Assembly (NCBI GenBank): GCA_046331705.1
Contig: JAXLQJ010000014.1
Span: 62,001-126,000 of the forward strand
Reading direction: 5' to 3'
DNA: 64,000 nucleotides
From: JADJOY01 sp046331705 [NCBI: bacterium]
GTDB taxonomy: Bacteria > JADJOY01
The position numbers were made by a program, and so were the translations under genes. Each line of letters begins with the position of its first letter. The stretch's first letter is position 1. Below are positions 54,948 through 63,721 of this stretch, one piece after another. The notes under the pieces are model-generated. The model worked only from the letters and a program-made list of their open reading frames with translations, had not been told where the DNA came from and searched no databases.

Positions 54948-55664
54948 TCAGCGGACTCGCACCAGCCGGGGCCGCGTTGCGCCGTCGCGATCGCCGAACA
55001 GCACGGTGACGACCTTCGGAAAGGCGTGGTCGGGGAAGAGCTTCTCGAGCCCCTTGCTCACGAAATAGGCGAGTGAGGGCCCGACCCGCCGCGTGGGATC
55101 GGAGTCGTCGAATGCCAGATCCGGCCCGTGGTAGCTGCGATCCGCCGTGGGGCTGACCACGAGATTGGAGACGACGTCGACCGACCTCGCCACCTCACCG
55201 GACCCGGGATCGATCTCCTCGAACCGTCCGGTGACGTACTCGCTCGCACCGCGCAAGGGCGCGACCGGGTGGTTCCGCACGCCGATGCGCTCGATCGTCA
55301 CCCGGATCCGCTTGTCGTAGCCGGCGAGCCCGGCTTTCCCGAGGCCGTCGTGAATCAGCGCGCTCACGAGGTTCTCGACGCCGTACTGCTCGGCCTCGGG
55401 GACGAGGCGCTCGTTGGCCCATTCGACTCGGTTCAACACCGAATCGGCGAAGCGCGCGCGATCGCTCGAGCGATCGGAGTCGTCGTACGTCCGATGCCTG
55501 CGGAATTCCTCTTCATCTCGCCGTTCGACCTGGTCGATCCGCGACAAGGTGTCGCGCAGGAACGGGGACAGTGCGACCTCGACCTGCGCGTCCGCGGACG
55601 CCCCTCGCGGTGTCCACAGCCCGATCACGAGCCCGATGCTCGCCCAGTGCTTCTTCCCGGTCAT
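54948..55664 (-). CDS. secreted protein, unknown
   Basis: 238 residues from ATG at 55664 with a signal peptide ending TPRGASADA. The rest is charged and alpha/beta (LSPFLRDTLSRIDQVERRDE; YDKRIRVTIERIGVRNHPVA; SLAYFVSKGLEKLFPDHAFP). No cysteine or known catalytic motif stands out. It converges with the TPR lipoprotein and is divergent from tonB. I do not recognise a family. Confidence 0.7.
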   Translation of the reverse strand: MTGKKHWASIGLVIGLWTPRGASADAQVEVALSPFLRDTLSRIDQVERRDEEEFRRHRTYDDSDRSSDRARFADSVLNRVEWANERLVPEAEQYGVENLVSALIHDGLGKAGLAGYDKRIRVTIERIGVRNHPVAPLRGASEYVTGRFEEIDPGSGEVARSVDVVSNLVVSPTADRSYHGPDLAFDDSDPTRRVGPSLAYFVSKGLEKLFPDHAFPKVVTVLFGDRDGATRPRLVRVR

Positions 55665-55819
55665 GACCGACGCCTCCTGAAACGACCCTCCCGCGCACGC
55701 AAACGTAACGCGGACGCACGGCACGCGCTCAGCGTACGAGGAATGCGCTTCGGAACGCTGGTTGGTTCTAGCTCCCCACGCGACGGTGCGCTAGCATTGT
55801 TGGAAAATCCGAGCACACC

Positions 55820-56599
55820 ATGCCGCCAGCTTCGTCGACTTTCGGTCACTACGGCGCCACCGAGCCGATGCCACGTTCGTGGCTCGCTGCGCTGCTCCCC
55901 TCCTCCGCGTTGTGGGGTGCCCTGATCGGGTTGGCGGTGCTGGGCGCGGGCGCCAAGCAAGCGATCGAAAAGGCTCAAGAGATCAAGTTCGTCGAGACGA
56001 TCGTGAAGAAGGAGGAGCCGCCTCCTCCGCCGCCGCCCAAGCCCGAGCCACCCAAGCCGCCCCCGCCCAAGCCCAAGCCGCCCCCGGCCGCGGCCCCCGT
56101 CGTGCCCAAGGACATGAAGGTGCGCATCCTCGATGCGCCACCGCCGCCCAAGGAATTGGTGGCGCCGACGGAAATGCCCGAGGAGAAGCCGCCCGAGGAA
56201 GACCCCAACAAGGACAAGGGGATCGCGGTGTACGGCACTCCGGGCGAGGGTGACTCGGCCGGCCTCGAAGGCGGGATGGCCGGCGGTAAGGCGGGCGGCA
56301 CCGTGGGGGTGATCGACCTCCCCGAAGGCGCCATCCCCCCCAAGCCGAAATCGTCCAACAAGCCTCCCGAGTACCCGCACGAGATGCGGAAGGAAGGCAA
56401 GCCCGGGTCCGTCACCCTGCGCGTCGTGGTGACGGCCGATGGAAACGTGACGAACGTCGACGTGGTCGACGGCGAGGAGCCATTCATCTCCGCGGCCATC
56501 GAGGCCGTGAAGAAGTGGCGCTACGAGCCGGCCCGCGTGAACGGCGTGCCGATCGCGTGCTACCGAAACCTCAAGATCAAGTTCAAGCTCGACATATAG
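55820..56599 (+). CDS. tonB: TonB energy transducer
   Basis: 259 residues. One N-terminal membrane span (ALWGALIGLAVLGAGA, about 34-49), a periplasmic proline-rich rod (PPPPPPKPEPPKPPPPKPKP, about 71-90) and a C-terminal TonB domain (PPEYPHEMRKEGKPGSVTLR ... KWRYEPARVNGVPIACYRNL). It couples the proton motive force, via ExbB and ExbD encoded next, to outer-membrane receptors such as the one at 50920. First of four consecutive genes. ATG at 55820 follows AAAATCCGAG rather than a strong ribosome-binding site. Confidence 0.93.
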   Translation: MPPASSTFGHYGATEPMPRSWLAALLPSSALWGALIGLAVLGAGAKQAIEKAQEIKFVETIVKKEEPPPPPPPKPEPPKPPPPKPKPPPAAAPVVPKDMKVRILDAPPPPKELVAPTEMPEEKPPEEDPNKDKGIAVYGTPGEGDSAGLEGGMAGGKAGGTVGVIDLPEGAIPPKPKSSNKPPEYPHEMRKEGKPGSVTLRVVVTADGNVTNVDVVDGEEPFISAAIEAVKKWRYEPARVNGVPIACYRNLKIKFKLDI

Positions 56600-56670
56600 C
56601 CGCCAGGCCCCACTCGCCACGCTCGCTGCCGGCAGGTGGGGTCTCGTCGTACCCGACGAAAGAGGATCCG

Positions 56671-57384
56671 ATGCAAATCAGTCTCATCGAAATCTGGACG
56701 CACATGGGTCTTCCCGCACGCATCGTCGCGGGAACGTTGATGATCCTGGGTGTCTTCTCGGTGATGGTGTTCTTCGAGCGCGTGTTCACCCTGCGGCGCT
56801 CGCGCGGCGCGTCGCGCTCGTTCTCCATGGACGTCGCCGAGAACATGAACGCCGGCAAGTTCGACGCGGTGATCGAGGCCGCCGACAAGTTCAAGGGCGG
56901 CCACCTCGCGCGGATCGTCAAGGCGGGGCTCTCGACCTACAAGAACGCGGTCGCGGCCGAGGAAGTATCCGGGCTCACCCCGCTCGATCAGACCCAGCGC
57001 TTCATGGAGCGCTTCATGGAGGAGATCTCCGCGGACCTGCGCCGCGGCATGTGGGTGCTCGCCACGGTGGGCTCGACCGCGCCGTTCGTCGGACTGCTCG
57101 GCACCGTGCTCGGGATCATCTCCGCGTTCCAGGGCATCGCGGCGACGGGCTCGGGTGGCTTGGCCTCGGTCTCGGCGGGCATCTCGGAGGCCCTCATCGA
57201 GACGGCGTTCGGCCTCTTCGTCGCGATCCCGGCGGTGTTCGCGTTCAACTACCTCTCGACGAAGATCGGGCACGAAGAGCTGTTGCTCAAGAACGCCTCC
57301 GGCGAGTTGCTGGACACGGTCGAGGACTGGGCCGAGCGTCAGGCGAAGGCCGCACCCGCTCGCGGCGCCACGGCGCGCGCCTGA
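56671..57384 (+). CDS. exbB: ExbB/TolQ proton-channel protein
   Basis: 237 residues from ATG at 56671 (MQISLIEIWTHMGLPARI), with AGAGGA upstream. Three membrane helices: near 18-36 (IVAGTLMILGVFSVMVFFE), 125-147 (STAPFVGLLGTVLGIISAFQ) and 170-190 (IETAFGLFVAIPAVFAFNYL). The proline and glycine pattern of the second helix is that of MotA/TolQ/ExbB channels. It forms the pentameric channel for the TonB system with ExbD. Gap to tonB 71 bases. Confidence 0.93.
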   Translation: MQISLIEIWTHMGLPARIVAGTLMILGVFSVMVFFERVFTLRRSRGASRSFSMDVAENMNAGKFDAVIEAADKFKGGHLARIVKAGLSTYKNAVAAEEVSGLTPLDQTQRFMERFMEEISADLRRGMWVLATVGSTAPFVGLLGTVLGIISAFQGIAATGSGGLASVSAGISEALIETAFGLFVAIPAVFAFNYLSTKIGHEELLLKNASGELLDTVEDWAERQAKAAPARGATARA

Positions 57385-57425
57385 GCGCGTCCCGAAGCTG
57401 AGCTCGTCCCAGGGAGAGAACGACC

Positions 57426-57944
57426 GTGGCCCGGATCACCAAAGGCAGCGCGCGCTCGGTCGACGTGCGGCCGGACATGAACGTCACGCCGTTGGTCGAC
57501 ATCGTGCTGGTGCTGCTCATCATCTTCATGGTCGTGGCGCCGCGGCTCGAGCAGGACATCCCCGTGGATCTGCCTGGCATCTTCAATCCCGATCCGGACA
57601 TGAAGGGGCAGTTCGACCCCATCAAGGTGACCGTCGCCAAGAAGGGCGAGTACTACGTCGAGAAGGACCAGTACGACCTCGACGGCATCGTGAAGTACCT
57701 CGTCGACGAGCACGCCTTGGATCCCGAGCGCCGGCTGGTGCTGCGCGCCGACTCCAAGCTGACGTACGGCGACGTGCGCGAGATGTTCTTCCGAGCGCAG
57801 CAGATCGGGTTCCCCGGCATGTCGCTGCTGGTCGGCGAGAAGGCCAAGACCACGACGCCCACGGGTGCTGCCGACGCCACGGGTGCCTCACCCGTGGCAT
57901 CGAGCGAGCCGGCTGGCGCCGCCGCACCGAGCGCAGGGGGCTGA
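57426..57944 (+). CDS. exbD: ExbD/TolR-family protein 1
   Basis: 172 residues from GTG at 57426, preceded by AGGGAGAG. The single span carries the proton-relay aspartate (NVTPLVDIVLVLLIIFMVVA). The periplasmic domain follows (IKVTVAKKGEYYVEKDQYDL ... ELRRLVL-like RRLVLRADSKLTYGDVREMF) and the end is an Ala/Pro/Thr-rich tail. First of two ExbD copies, 41 bases after exbB. Confidence 0.92.
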   Translation: MARITKGSARSVDVRPDMNVTPLVDIVLVLLIIFMVVAPRLEQDIPVDLPGIFNPDPDMKGQFDPIKVTVAKKGEYYVEKDQYDLDGIVKYLVDEHALDPERRLVLRADSKLTYGDVREMFFRAQQIGFPGMSLLVGEKAKTTTPTGAADATGASPVASSEPAGAAAPSAGG

Positions 57945-57947
57945 ACC

Positions 57948-58433
57948 GTGGGAATGAACCTCAACGCCGGCGGCCAGGGTGACGTCACGCCGGTGATGAA
58001 CGTGACGCCGCTGGTCGACATCGTGCTGGTGTTGCTCATCATCTTCATGGTGGTCACGCCGCTGCTCACCAAGAAGTTCTGGATTCACACGCCCAAGCAG
58101 GAGAAGAAGGAAGTCGAGGAGGAGCAGCCCAAGGATCCGACGCCGCCGCTGGTGCTGCGTATCGCGGCGGACAAGACCATCACGGTCAATGGCCAGGTGA
58201 TCGGATACGACGAGCTACCCGAGCGCCTCAAGCGCATGTTCGCGGCCCGCGACGATCACATCCTCTTCTTCGACGCCGAGGACGCAGTCCCGTACGGCTA
58301 CGCCGTCCAGGTCATGGATCAGGCGCGTGCCGGACATGCGGTGACCATCGCGACGCTGATCCAAGCGCTCAGCGATCAGGCCGTCCCCGCGGGCGAGACG
58401 CCGGCGGCGCCCGCACCCGCACCCGCGCCCTGA
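57948..58433 (+). CDS. exbD: ExbD/TolR-family protein 2
   Basis: 161 residues from GTG at 57948 (ATG two codons on is also possible), 3 bases after the first ExbD. The membrane span is almost identical (MNVTPLVDIVLVLLIIFMVV) but the periplasmic domain differs (KEVEEEQPKDPTPPLVLRIA ... DDHILFFDAEDAVPYGYAVQ) and the tail is Pro/Ala-rich. TonB systems with two ExbD proteins are common in several Gram-negative groups; the pair probably forms a heterodimer inside ExbB. Confidence 0.92.
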   Translation: MGMNLNAGGQGDVTPVMNVTPLVDIVLVLLIIFMVVTPLLTKKFWIHTPKQEKKEVEEEQPKDPTPPLVLRIAADKTITVNGQVIGYDELPERLKRMFAARDDHILFFDAEDAVPYGYAVQVMDQARAGHAVTIATLIQALSDQAVPAGETPAAPAPAPAP

Positions 58434-58488
58434 GCCGAGCGCGCGGTCGGGGCCCCGCGCAGCCGAACAGCGACGGAGACGAGCGCGC

Positions 58489-59355
58489 GTGATCGAGCTT
58501 CGCGATGGCGAGGTCGTCCTCGCCACCTACGCCGACCATCCCGAGCTGTGGGAGGACGATCGTCCGCTCGCAGACGCTCTCGAAGCGCGCGGGGCGGCCT
58601 GGCGCGCGATTCCCTGGGACGCGCCGGACGTGGATTGGGGACGTGCCCGCGCGGTCGTGTTGCGCTCGACGTGGGACTACTTCCGCCGGCGCGACGCGTT
58701 CCTGGGCTGGGCGGCGCGGGTCGCGGCAGCGACCCGACTCTGGAACCCCATCGAGCTGGTGCGCTGGAACACCCACAAGGGCTACATGCTGGAGCTCGAG
58801 GCCAGCGGGGTTCCGGTGACGCCGACGCTGCTGGTGCCACGCGGAACCACCCTCGAGCTCGCCGCAGCGCTGCGCGCCCGCGGCTGGGAGCGAGCGGTGG
58901 CGAAGCCTGCTGTCTCGGCCGACTCCTGGGAGACCTTCGCCGTCGATGCCGCGCCGAGTGACGAGCAGCGCGCGCGCTTCGCTCGCCTGGTGGACGAGCG
59001 CGACATGCTGTTGCAGCGCTACATCGCCTCGGTCGAAGACGTCGGCGAGCGCTGTCTGGTGTTCATCGACGGCGAGCTCTCACACGCCGTTCGCAAGCGC
59101 TCACTCTTCCAGGGTGGTCGCTGGGCGGGCCCGGAGGGCGTGTCCGTGCCGATCGCGCCCGACGAGGCGGCGCTGGCGCACCAGGCGCTCGAAGCCGCGC
59201 AGGCCCGTCCCCTGCCCTACGCGCGCGTCGACATGGCGCGTGACGCGAGCGGCAAGCCGGTGCTGATGGAGCTCGAGCTGGTGGAGCCGACGCTCTTCTT
59301 CCTCGACGGCCCACCCGATGCCGCGCCGCGCCTCGCGGACGCGATCTTGCGCTGA
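58489..59355 (+). CDS. ATP-grasp family protein
   Basis: 288 residues from GTG at 58489. The layout is that of the glutathione-synthetase-type ATP-grasp fold: an N-terminal Rossmann-like part (VVLRSTWDYFRRRDAFLGWA), nucleotide-binding region (NTHKGYMLELEASGVPVTPT; ERAVAKPAVSADSWETF; MLLQRYIASVEDVGERCLVF) and a C-terminal metal-binding end (ARVDMARDASGKPVLMELEL-VEP). This STWDYF/KP-SA-G class is often annotated as a glutathione synthetase-like or hypothetical ATP-grasp protein. It would ligate an acid and an amine or thiol; the substrate is unknown. 55 bases after the ExbD pair. Confidence 0.82.
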   Translation: MIELRDGEVVLATYADHPELWEDDRPLADALEARGAAWRAIPWDAPDVDWGRARAVVLRSTWDYFRRRDAFLGWAARVAAATRLWNPIELVRWNTHKGYMLELEASGVPVTPTLLVPRGTTLELAAALRARGWERAVAKPAVSADSWETFAVDAAPSDEQRARFARLVDERDMLLQRYIASVEDVGERCLVFIDGELSHAVRKRSLFQGGRWAGPEGVSVPIAPDEAALAHQALEAAQARPLPYARVDMARDASGKPVLMELELVEPTLFFLDGPPDAAPRLADAILR

Positions 59356-59381
59356 TCGGGCGCCGCGGAAAGCGAAGCCCG

Positions 59382-60254
59382 TCAAGCGATCTCGGCGGGT
59401 CTGCCGAGAAACCCGATCAACTCGCGATGGAACGTCTCGGGCTGCTCGCGGTGCATGAAATGGCCCGCGTTCTCGATCCGTAGCAGCCGGTGCGGCCCAG
59501 CGAAGCCGGCGTCCTGGCGCGCGAACATCTCGATCCCCATGCAGCCGTCGTCGACGCCCGCCACGCTGAGCGTCGGCACCGAGATCTTGCCGAACACCGC
59601 CCGGCGCGTGTCGCGATCCAGCGACAGGCTCGTCGGCAACGCCCGGTAGTAGCCGAGCGCCGCGCGCAACGCTTCCGGCTGCGCCAGGCACTCCTTCACC
59701 GGCGCGATGTCGGTCGGCGCGTAGCGCCAGCCGGGCGACCAATCTCGCCAGAGCCGATCCAGGAACGCAAAGTCGCTTCGCCGCACGCGTCGCTCGGGAA
59801 GCCCCCGGAGCTGAAAAAAGCCGATGTACCAGGAGCGCCGCGCCTGCGCGACATTCACCCGCTGGGTGCGCAAGTGGGGAACCGCGAGCACGCAGAGCCG
59901 CGCCACGCGCGCGGGCGCGAGGCTCGCCGCGGCATACGCGGACATCGCGCCCCAGTCGTGCCCGACCAAGGCGAAGCGCTCGGCGCCGAGCGCGCTCGCC
60001 AGCCCGAGCACGTCCCTGCCCAACGTCGCGATCCGATAATCGCCCGTCGACGGTGCGGCCGTGGGCGAATAGCCGCGCAGGAAGGGCGCGACCGCTCGAA
60101 AGCCACGCTCGGCCAGCACCGCGAGCGTGGGCAGGAACGTGTGCGCGGTGTCGGGAAAGCCGTGGACGCAGAGCACCAGCGGCCCCGCTCCTGCTTCGAA
60201 ATACGCGTGGCGAACACCCTGCGCCTCGACGAAACGGATCCGGGCATCGCTCAT
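59382..60254 (-). CDS. alpha/beta hydrolase, epoxide-hydrolase-like
   Basis: 290 residues from ATG at 60254. Oxyanion motif VHGFPDT, nucleophile elbow LVGHDWGAM (Asp), acid residue region SVAGVDDGCM and the histidine in NAGHFMHREQPE. Asp at the elbow points to an epoxide hydrolase or dehalogenase rather than an esterase. The start overlaps the stop of the HAD phosphatase gene (ATGA, 60251-60254), so the two are coupled. There is no signal peptide, so it is cytoplasmic. Confidence 0.88.
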   Translation of the reverse strand: MSDARIRFVEAQGVRHAYFEAGAGPLVLCVHGFPDTAHTFLPTLAVLAERGFRAVAPFLRGYSPTAAPSTGDYRIATLGRDVLGLASALGAERFALVGHDWGAMSAYAAASLAPARVARLCVLAVPHLRTQRVNVAQARRSWYIGFFQLRGLPERRVRRSDFAFLDRLWRDWSPGWRYAPTDIAPVKECLAQPEALRAALGYYRALPTSLSLDRDTRRAVFGKISVPTLSVAGVDDGCMGIEMFARQDAGFAGPHRLLRIENAGHFMHREQPETFHRELIGFLGRPAEIA

Positions 60255-60985
60255 GGCTCGCCTCGTGCCGCGGCGGCGCCGAGCGGGACGTCGCGGTCGA
60301 TCGCAGGTGGGGCGCCGTCGAGGCTCACGATCGGCCATCCGCGCTTGCGCGCCTCCCGTGCCAGCCGCGGATCGGGCGCCACCACGCGTGGATGACCGAC
60401 GAGCTCGAGCAGGCTGAGGTCGGTCACCGAGTCGGTGTAGAAGTAGCTGGCCGCGAGATCGATGCGCTCGCGTTCGGCGAAGCGGCGCGCGTGCGAGAGC
60501 TTGCCGGGCCCGTAGCAGAGCGGATGGACGAACGCGCCGGTGAAGCAACCGCGCTCGTCCAGCACCAGCCGATTGACCAGCCGGTGCTCGACCCCTAGCT
60601 CGTCGCCCAGCGGATTGCCGAGATAACAGGTCGAGCTCGAGAGCAACACCGTCACGTGGCCGGCGCGCGCGTGCGCCTCGAGGTGCGCGGTCACACCCGA
60701 ACGGATCTTGCCGCGCACGTCGCGCTGGTACCAACGCGCGCAATGCTCCACCAGCCAGCTCTCCGGCTTGCCGACCAACCCCGAGGTCGAGCGCTCGAGG
60801 ACGTCGCCGGGCTTCAACAGCCCGAGCCGATACAGGCTCAAGTACCAAGCCGCGAAGGCCATGTCCCGCGGCCGCGCGACTCCGATCTCCCACATGTAGC
60901 GCGCGAAGCTGGCGGCGGAGTTCACCGAGAGGATCGTCCCGTCGATGTCGAAGAACGCCGCGGCGCGAAACGACGTGGTGGCCAT
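60251..60985 (-). CDS. HAD-IB family hydrolase, phosphoserine-phosphatase-like
   Basis: 244 residues from ATG at 60985. Motif I FFDIDGTI (nucleophile Asp and DxDGT), motif II SSST, and the metal-binding motif YTDSVTDLSLLELVG. This HAD-IB subfamily includes phosphoserine phosphatases and CicA/SerB-like enzymes that act on small phosphate esters; no signal or membrane span. Second gene of a minus-strand group (DUF2062 upstream, hydrolase downstream). Confidence 0.9.
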   Translation of the reverse strand: MATTSFRAAAFFDIDGTILSVNSAASFARYMWEIGVARPRDMAFAAWYLSLYRLGLLKPGDVLERSTSGLVGKPESWLVEHCARWYQRDVRGKIRSGVTAHLEAHARAGHVTVLLSSSTCYLGNPLGDELGVEHRLVNRLVLDERGCFTGAFVHPLCYGPGKLSHARRFAERERIDLAASYFYTDSVTDLSLLELVGHPRVVAPDPRLAREARKRGWPIVSLDGAPPAIDRDVPLGAAAARGEP

Positions 60986-61002
60986 CGCGGTCGCCCCGTC
61001 GC

Positions 61003-61725
61003 TCAGTGCGCCGAGCGATCGACGTCCGGGCTGGCAGCCGCGCGCGCCTCGCTCCGCTCGGGAGGCACCGCGAGCTCCTCGGCGGTGCGGCTCTCGCGGC
61101 GCTCCTCGGCGAGTGCTGCCGCCGGTTGTCGCAAGCGCGACTGTCCCACACCGAGGAGCTTGCGCGCGGGATCCCACGCGAGGATGACCATCGCGTACGA
61201 CGCGACCGACGCGACCGCGCCGACCACCAGTCCACCCAGCGAGAGCTCCGCGACCTCGTGCAGGAACTTCCGGAACGCCGCCGGGTAGCCGGTTCCGAGC
61301 TGCACCTCGGGCAGCCAGTCGAGCGCCTGTCCGACCAGGTACACCGCGGGCAATAGCACGGGGGCCGTGAACGGATTCATGAACCACGCACCGACGAGCG
61401 CCGCAGGCAGATTGAGCCGCAGCAGATACGCGGCCAGCGCCGCCATCACCATGTGCAGACCGATGAGCGGCGTGAAGCTCACCAGCACGCCGATCGCGAG
61501 CCCACCCGCCACGCCGGAACGGCTCGCGTGCCAGATGCGCGGATCGAAGAGCCGCTCCCCGAACCAGCGATGTGCCCAGGTATCCCGCAGGTGACGCTTG
61601 CGCGGGATGCGGCGCAGCATGCGTAGCTGCGCGGCGCGAATCCGCCGCCGGAGCAGGATGCGCGTTCGCTCGCGATCGTCGCTCGCGGCGGCCAGCCGCG
61701 ATCTGCGGTGCTCGGGCGTGCTCAT
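61003..61725 (-). CDS. DUF2062 membrane protein
   Basis: 240 residues from ATG at 61725. After an Arg-rich cytoplasmic lead, the DUF2062 signature is clear: SGVAGGLAIGVLVSFTPLIG then LNLPAALVGAWFMNPFTAPV, with further spans at about 115-135 and 160-185. The family is often beside lipopolysaccharide or competence genes, but its role is undefined. An Ala/Glu/Arg-rich tail (AALAEERRESRTAEELAVPP) is typical of GC-rich species. It ends 17 bases before the HAD gene start. Confidence 0.88.
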   Translation of the reverse strand: MSTPEHRRSRLAAASDDRERTRILLRRRIRAAQLRMLRRIPRKRHLRDTWAHRWFGERLFDPRIWHASRSGVAGGLAIGVLVSFTPLIGLHMVMAALAAYLLRLNLPAALVGAWFMNPFTAPVLLPAVYLVGQALDWLPEVQLGTGYPAAFRKFLHEVAELSLGGLVVGAVASVASYAMVILAWDPARKLLGVGQSRLRQPAAALAEERRESRTAEELAVPPERSEARAAASPDVDRSAH

Positions 61726-61774
61726 CGGATCACGTCGGCGGAGCAGCGGCCCGCGGCCTCGCGGCGCCTCGCGC

Positions 61775-62290
61775 TCAGCCGCCCCACTTCGCCGCGGGAC
61801 GAAGAATCGCCGTCCAGGGACGCGCGGCGCGATCACGGGCCGCGAGCATTCGAACACCGCTCTCGGGAAACCAGCGCGCGTGCCCCTCTTCGGCGGGAAT
61901 CGTCCGCTCGACGATGGCCCGCAGCGATGGGTCGTGAATGCGGCTGGCGAGCGTACGCAGGTGCCGGGCCGCCGCGCGTTCGCCTTCCGAGAAGAGCCGT
62001 AGCTGCTCTTCGAGGCTTCGCACCGCGAGCAGACGCGAGGCGACCGGCGCCACCACGGCCGCGACACCCTCGAGCCGGGGCGGCGCGAGCTCGCGCTCGA
62101 GCAGCCAGTCCAGATACCAGTCCGCGTGGCGATGCTCGTCGCCACCGAAGCCCGCGAGCGCGTGGCGTACGTCCTCGTTGGCGGTCGCCACCGCCAGCTG
62201 GGCGTAGAGCTCCCCGCCGAGCTGCTCGGCGAAGTAGAACGTGCGCGCGGCGCGAACCGTGGCCGTGTCGGGTGATGGTGAGCGTGTCAC
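61775..62290 (-). CDS. ferritin-like di-iron protein
   Basis: 171 residues. Four helices carry the carboxylate/histidine pattern of ferritin-like carriers: FYFAEQLGGELYAQLA, GGDEHRHADWYLDWLLEREL, LEEQLRLFSEGERAAARHLR and IPAEEGHARWFPE. Possible diiron ligands are the Glu and Glu-xx-His pairs in the first two and last two helices. It may be a small oxidase, rubrerythrin-like or a tRNA-hydroxylase relative. Placement is uncertain beyond the fold. It sits between DUF2062 and DUF4202 genes on the same strand. Confidence 0.75.
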   Translation of the reverse strand: MTRSPSPDTATVRAARTFYFAEQLGGELYAQLAVATANEDVRHALAGFGGDEHRHADWYLDWLLERELAPPRLEGVAAVVAPVASRLLAVRSLEEQLRLFSEGERAAARHLRTLASRIHDPSLRAIVERTIPAEEGHARWFPESGVRMLAARDRAARPWTAILRPAAKWGG

Positions 62291-62361
62291 GACCGGTCTC
62301 GACCTCCGCGCGAGCCTAGCTCACCCCCCCATCGAACACCACCAACCCAGCCCCGCGAAGC

Positions 62362-62970
62362 TCACCCGCCCGCGCGCGGGATGGCAGCGCTGGCGCGTTC
62401 CAGCAGTCGTTGCCCCTCGGGGCCGAGCGCGATCCGTGCCGCCAGCGCTCGGCCTTCGGCGCTCATCTTCGCGAGGGTGCGCCGCAACACGTCGATCATC
62501 TTCTCCTCGGGCAGCTTGGCGACGAGCTCCCCGAGCTGCAGCTCGAGCGTGACGAGGCTGACCGCATCCTGGAGCGCTTGAGCCTCGGCGTCGGTCTCGC
62601 GACCTTCCTTGCGGATCAGCTTCTCGACCCGCGCCATCGCGCCGGCGTCGGCGCCGAGACTCGCGAGGACGTCCCGCGCCACCGCGACGTGGAGATCGGT
62701 GAGCTTTCTGCGCCACGCGTGATATCCGGCGCGGCCCGCCGGAAACGCGTCGCGCGGCACCTCCCAGCGACGCACGTGCTGCGCTCGGCAAGCGAACGCG
62801 AGCGCTGGGCTCGGTCGCTCGACCAGCAGCGACGTCCAGTGCTCGACGCGATCCGCGTACACCAGCTCGAAGGCGCGCTCGGCGCCCGCGCCGTCGTCCA
62901 CGCGGCGGGGGTCTTGCGCGTTCGCCGCGTCCACCGCCGCTCGGGCGTGACGCCACCACTCGTCACTCAT
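62362..62970 (-). CDS. DUF4202 family protein
   Basis: 202 residues from ATG at 62970. The family block is visible: ACRAQHVRRWEVPRDAFPAG, followed by RAGYHAWRRKLTDLHV, and the His/Arg motif in the middle matches DUF4202. The C-terminal third is helical (LQDAVSLVTLELQLGELVAK; IDVLRRTLAKMSAEGRALAA). The family is of unknown function but resembles HD-type hydrolases in pattern. It is divergent from the PAP2 gene, 73 bases away. Confidence 0.85.
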   Translation of the reverse strand: MSDEWWRHARAAVDAANAQDPRRVDDGAGAERAFELVYADRVEHWTSLLVERPSPALAFACRAQHVRRWEVPRDAFPAGRAGYHAWRRKLTDLHVAVARDVLASLGADAGAMARVEKLIRKEGRETDAEAQALQDAVSLVTLELQLGELVAKLPEEKMIDVLRRTLAKMSAEGRALAARIALGPEGQRLLERASAAIPRAGG

Positions 62971-63043
62971 GATTGAATGCCCCTTGGTCTCCGGCCGATG
63001 CTGGGGCGCGGCGTGAGCGCGCCCCACGTCGCCAGCCTGCCGA

Positions 63044-63721
63044 ATGCCGCAAGCCGACGCCAACCCATCGCGCGATCGGAACGCAGTCACGCCACGCTTC
63101 CGTGTGGTGCGCTGGGTGTTCGCGTTCAGCGCCGGCACCATCGCGCTGGTGGGTTACCTCGCCACCAGCCGCTGGAACCTGGCGCGCTTCGACGCGGGCC
63201 TCGCGCCGATCACGCTCTTCACGAGCCTCGATCATCACATCCCATTCGTGCCCCTCGCGTTCTGGGCCTACGTGCTCTACTACCTGCTGGCGATCTCGCC
63301 GACGTTTCTCGCGTGCAACTGGCGCGAGCTGCTCACCATGGCGGTCGCGTACGGCACCGCGTCGGTGATCGCGTGGCTCACGTGGGTGGTGCTGCCGGTG
63401 CGCATGATGGTGCCGCCGCTTCACTGCGCCGGGCTCACGTGCCGCTTGCTGGTGGCGTTCCAGGAGGGCGACGGCGGCGTGAACGTGTTCCCGAGCCTGC
63501 ACGTCGCACACACGGTGCTCGCCGCCGCGTTCCACGTGCACCATCGCAGCCGGGTGGCGCCGTTGGTGCTGGTGGGCACGATGCTGGTGGTCGCCTCCAC
63601 CGTGCTGATCCGACAGCACTACCTGGTGGACCTCCCCGCCGGTGCGCTGACCGCGGCGATCGGCTGGTGGATGGCGCGGCTGACGATGGGGCTGGGCATT
63701 CCGGCACGCGAGCGGGCATGA
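63044..63721 (+). CDS. PAP2-type membrane phosphatase or lipid phosphotransferase
   Basis: 225 residues with about five hydrophobic spans. The catalytic signature is that of the inositol-phosphotransferase-like branch of PAP2: GDGGVNVFPSLHVAHTVLAA (motif 2, His) and STVLIRQHYLVDLPAGALTA (motif 3, His/Asp). Acts on a lipid phosphate or polyprenyl head group at the inner membrane; the exact substrate is unknown. The stop overlaps the next gene's start (ATGA at 63718-63721). Confidence 0.88.
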   Translation: MPQADANPSRDRNAVTPRFRVVRWVFAFSAGTIALVGYLATSRWNLARFDAGLAPITLFTSLDHHIPFVPLAFWAYVLYYLLAISPTFLACNWRELLTMAVAYGTASVIAWLTWVVLPVRMMVPPLHCAGLTCRLLVAFQEGDGGVNVFPSLHVAHTVLAAAFHVHHRSRVAPLVLVGTMLVVASTVLIRQHYLVDLPAGALTAAIGWWMARLTMGLGIPARERA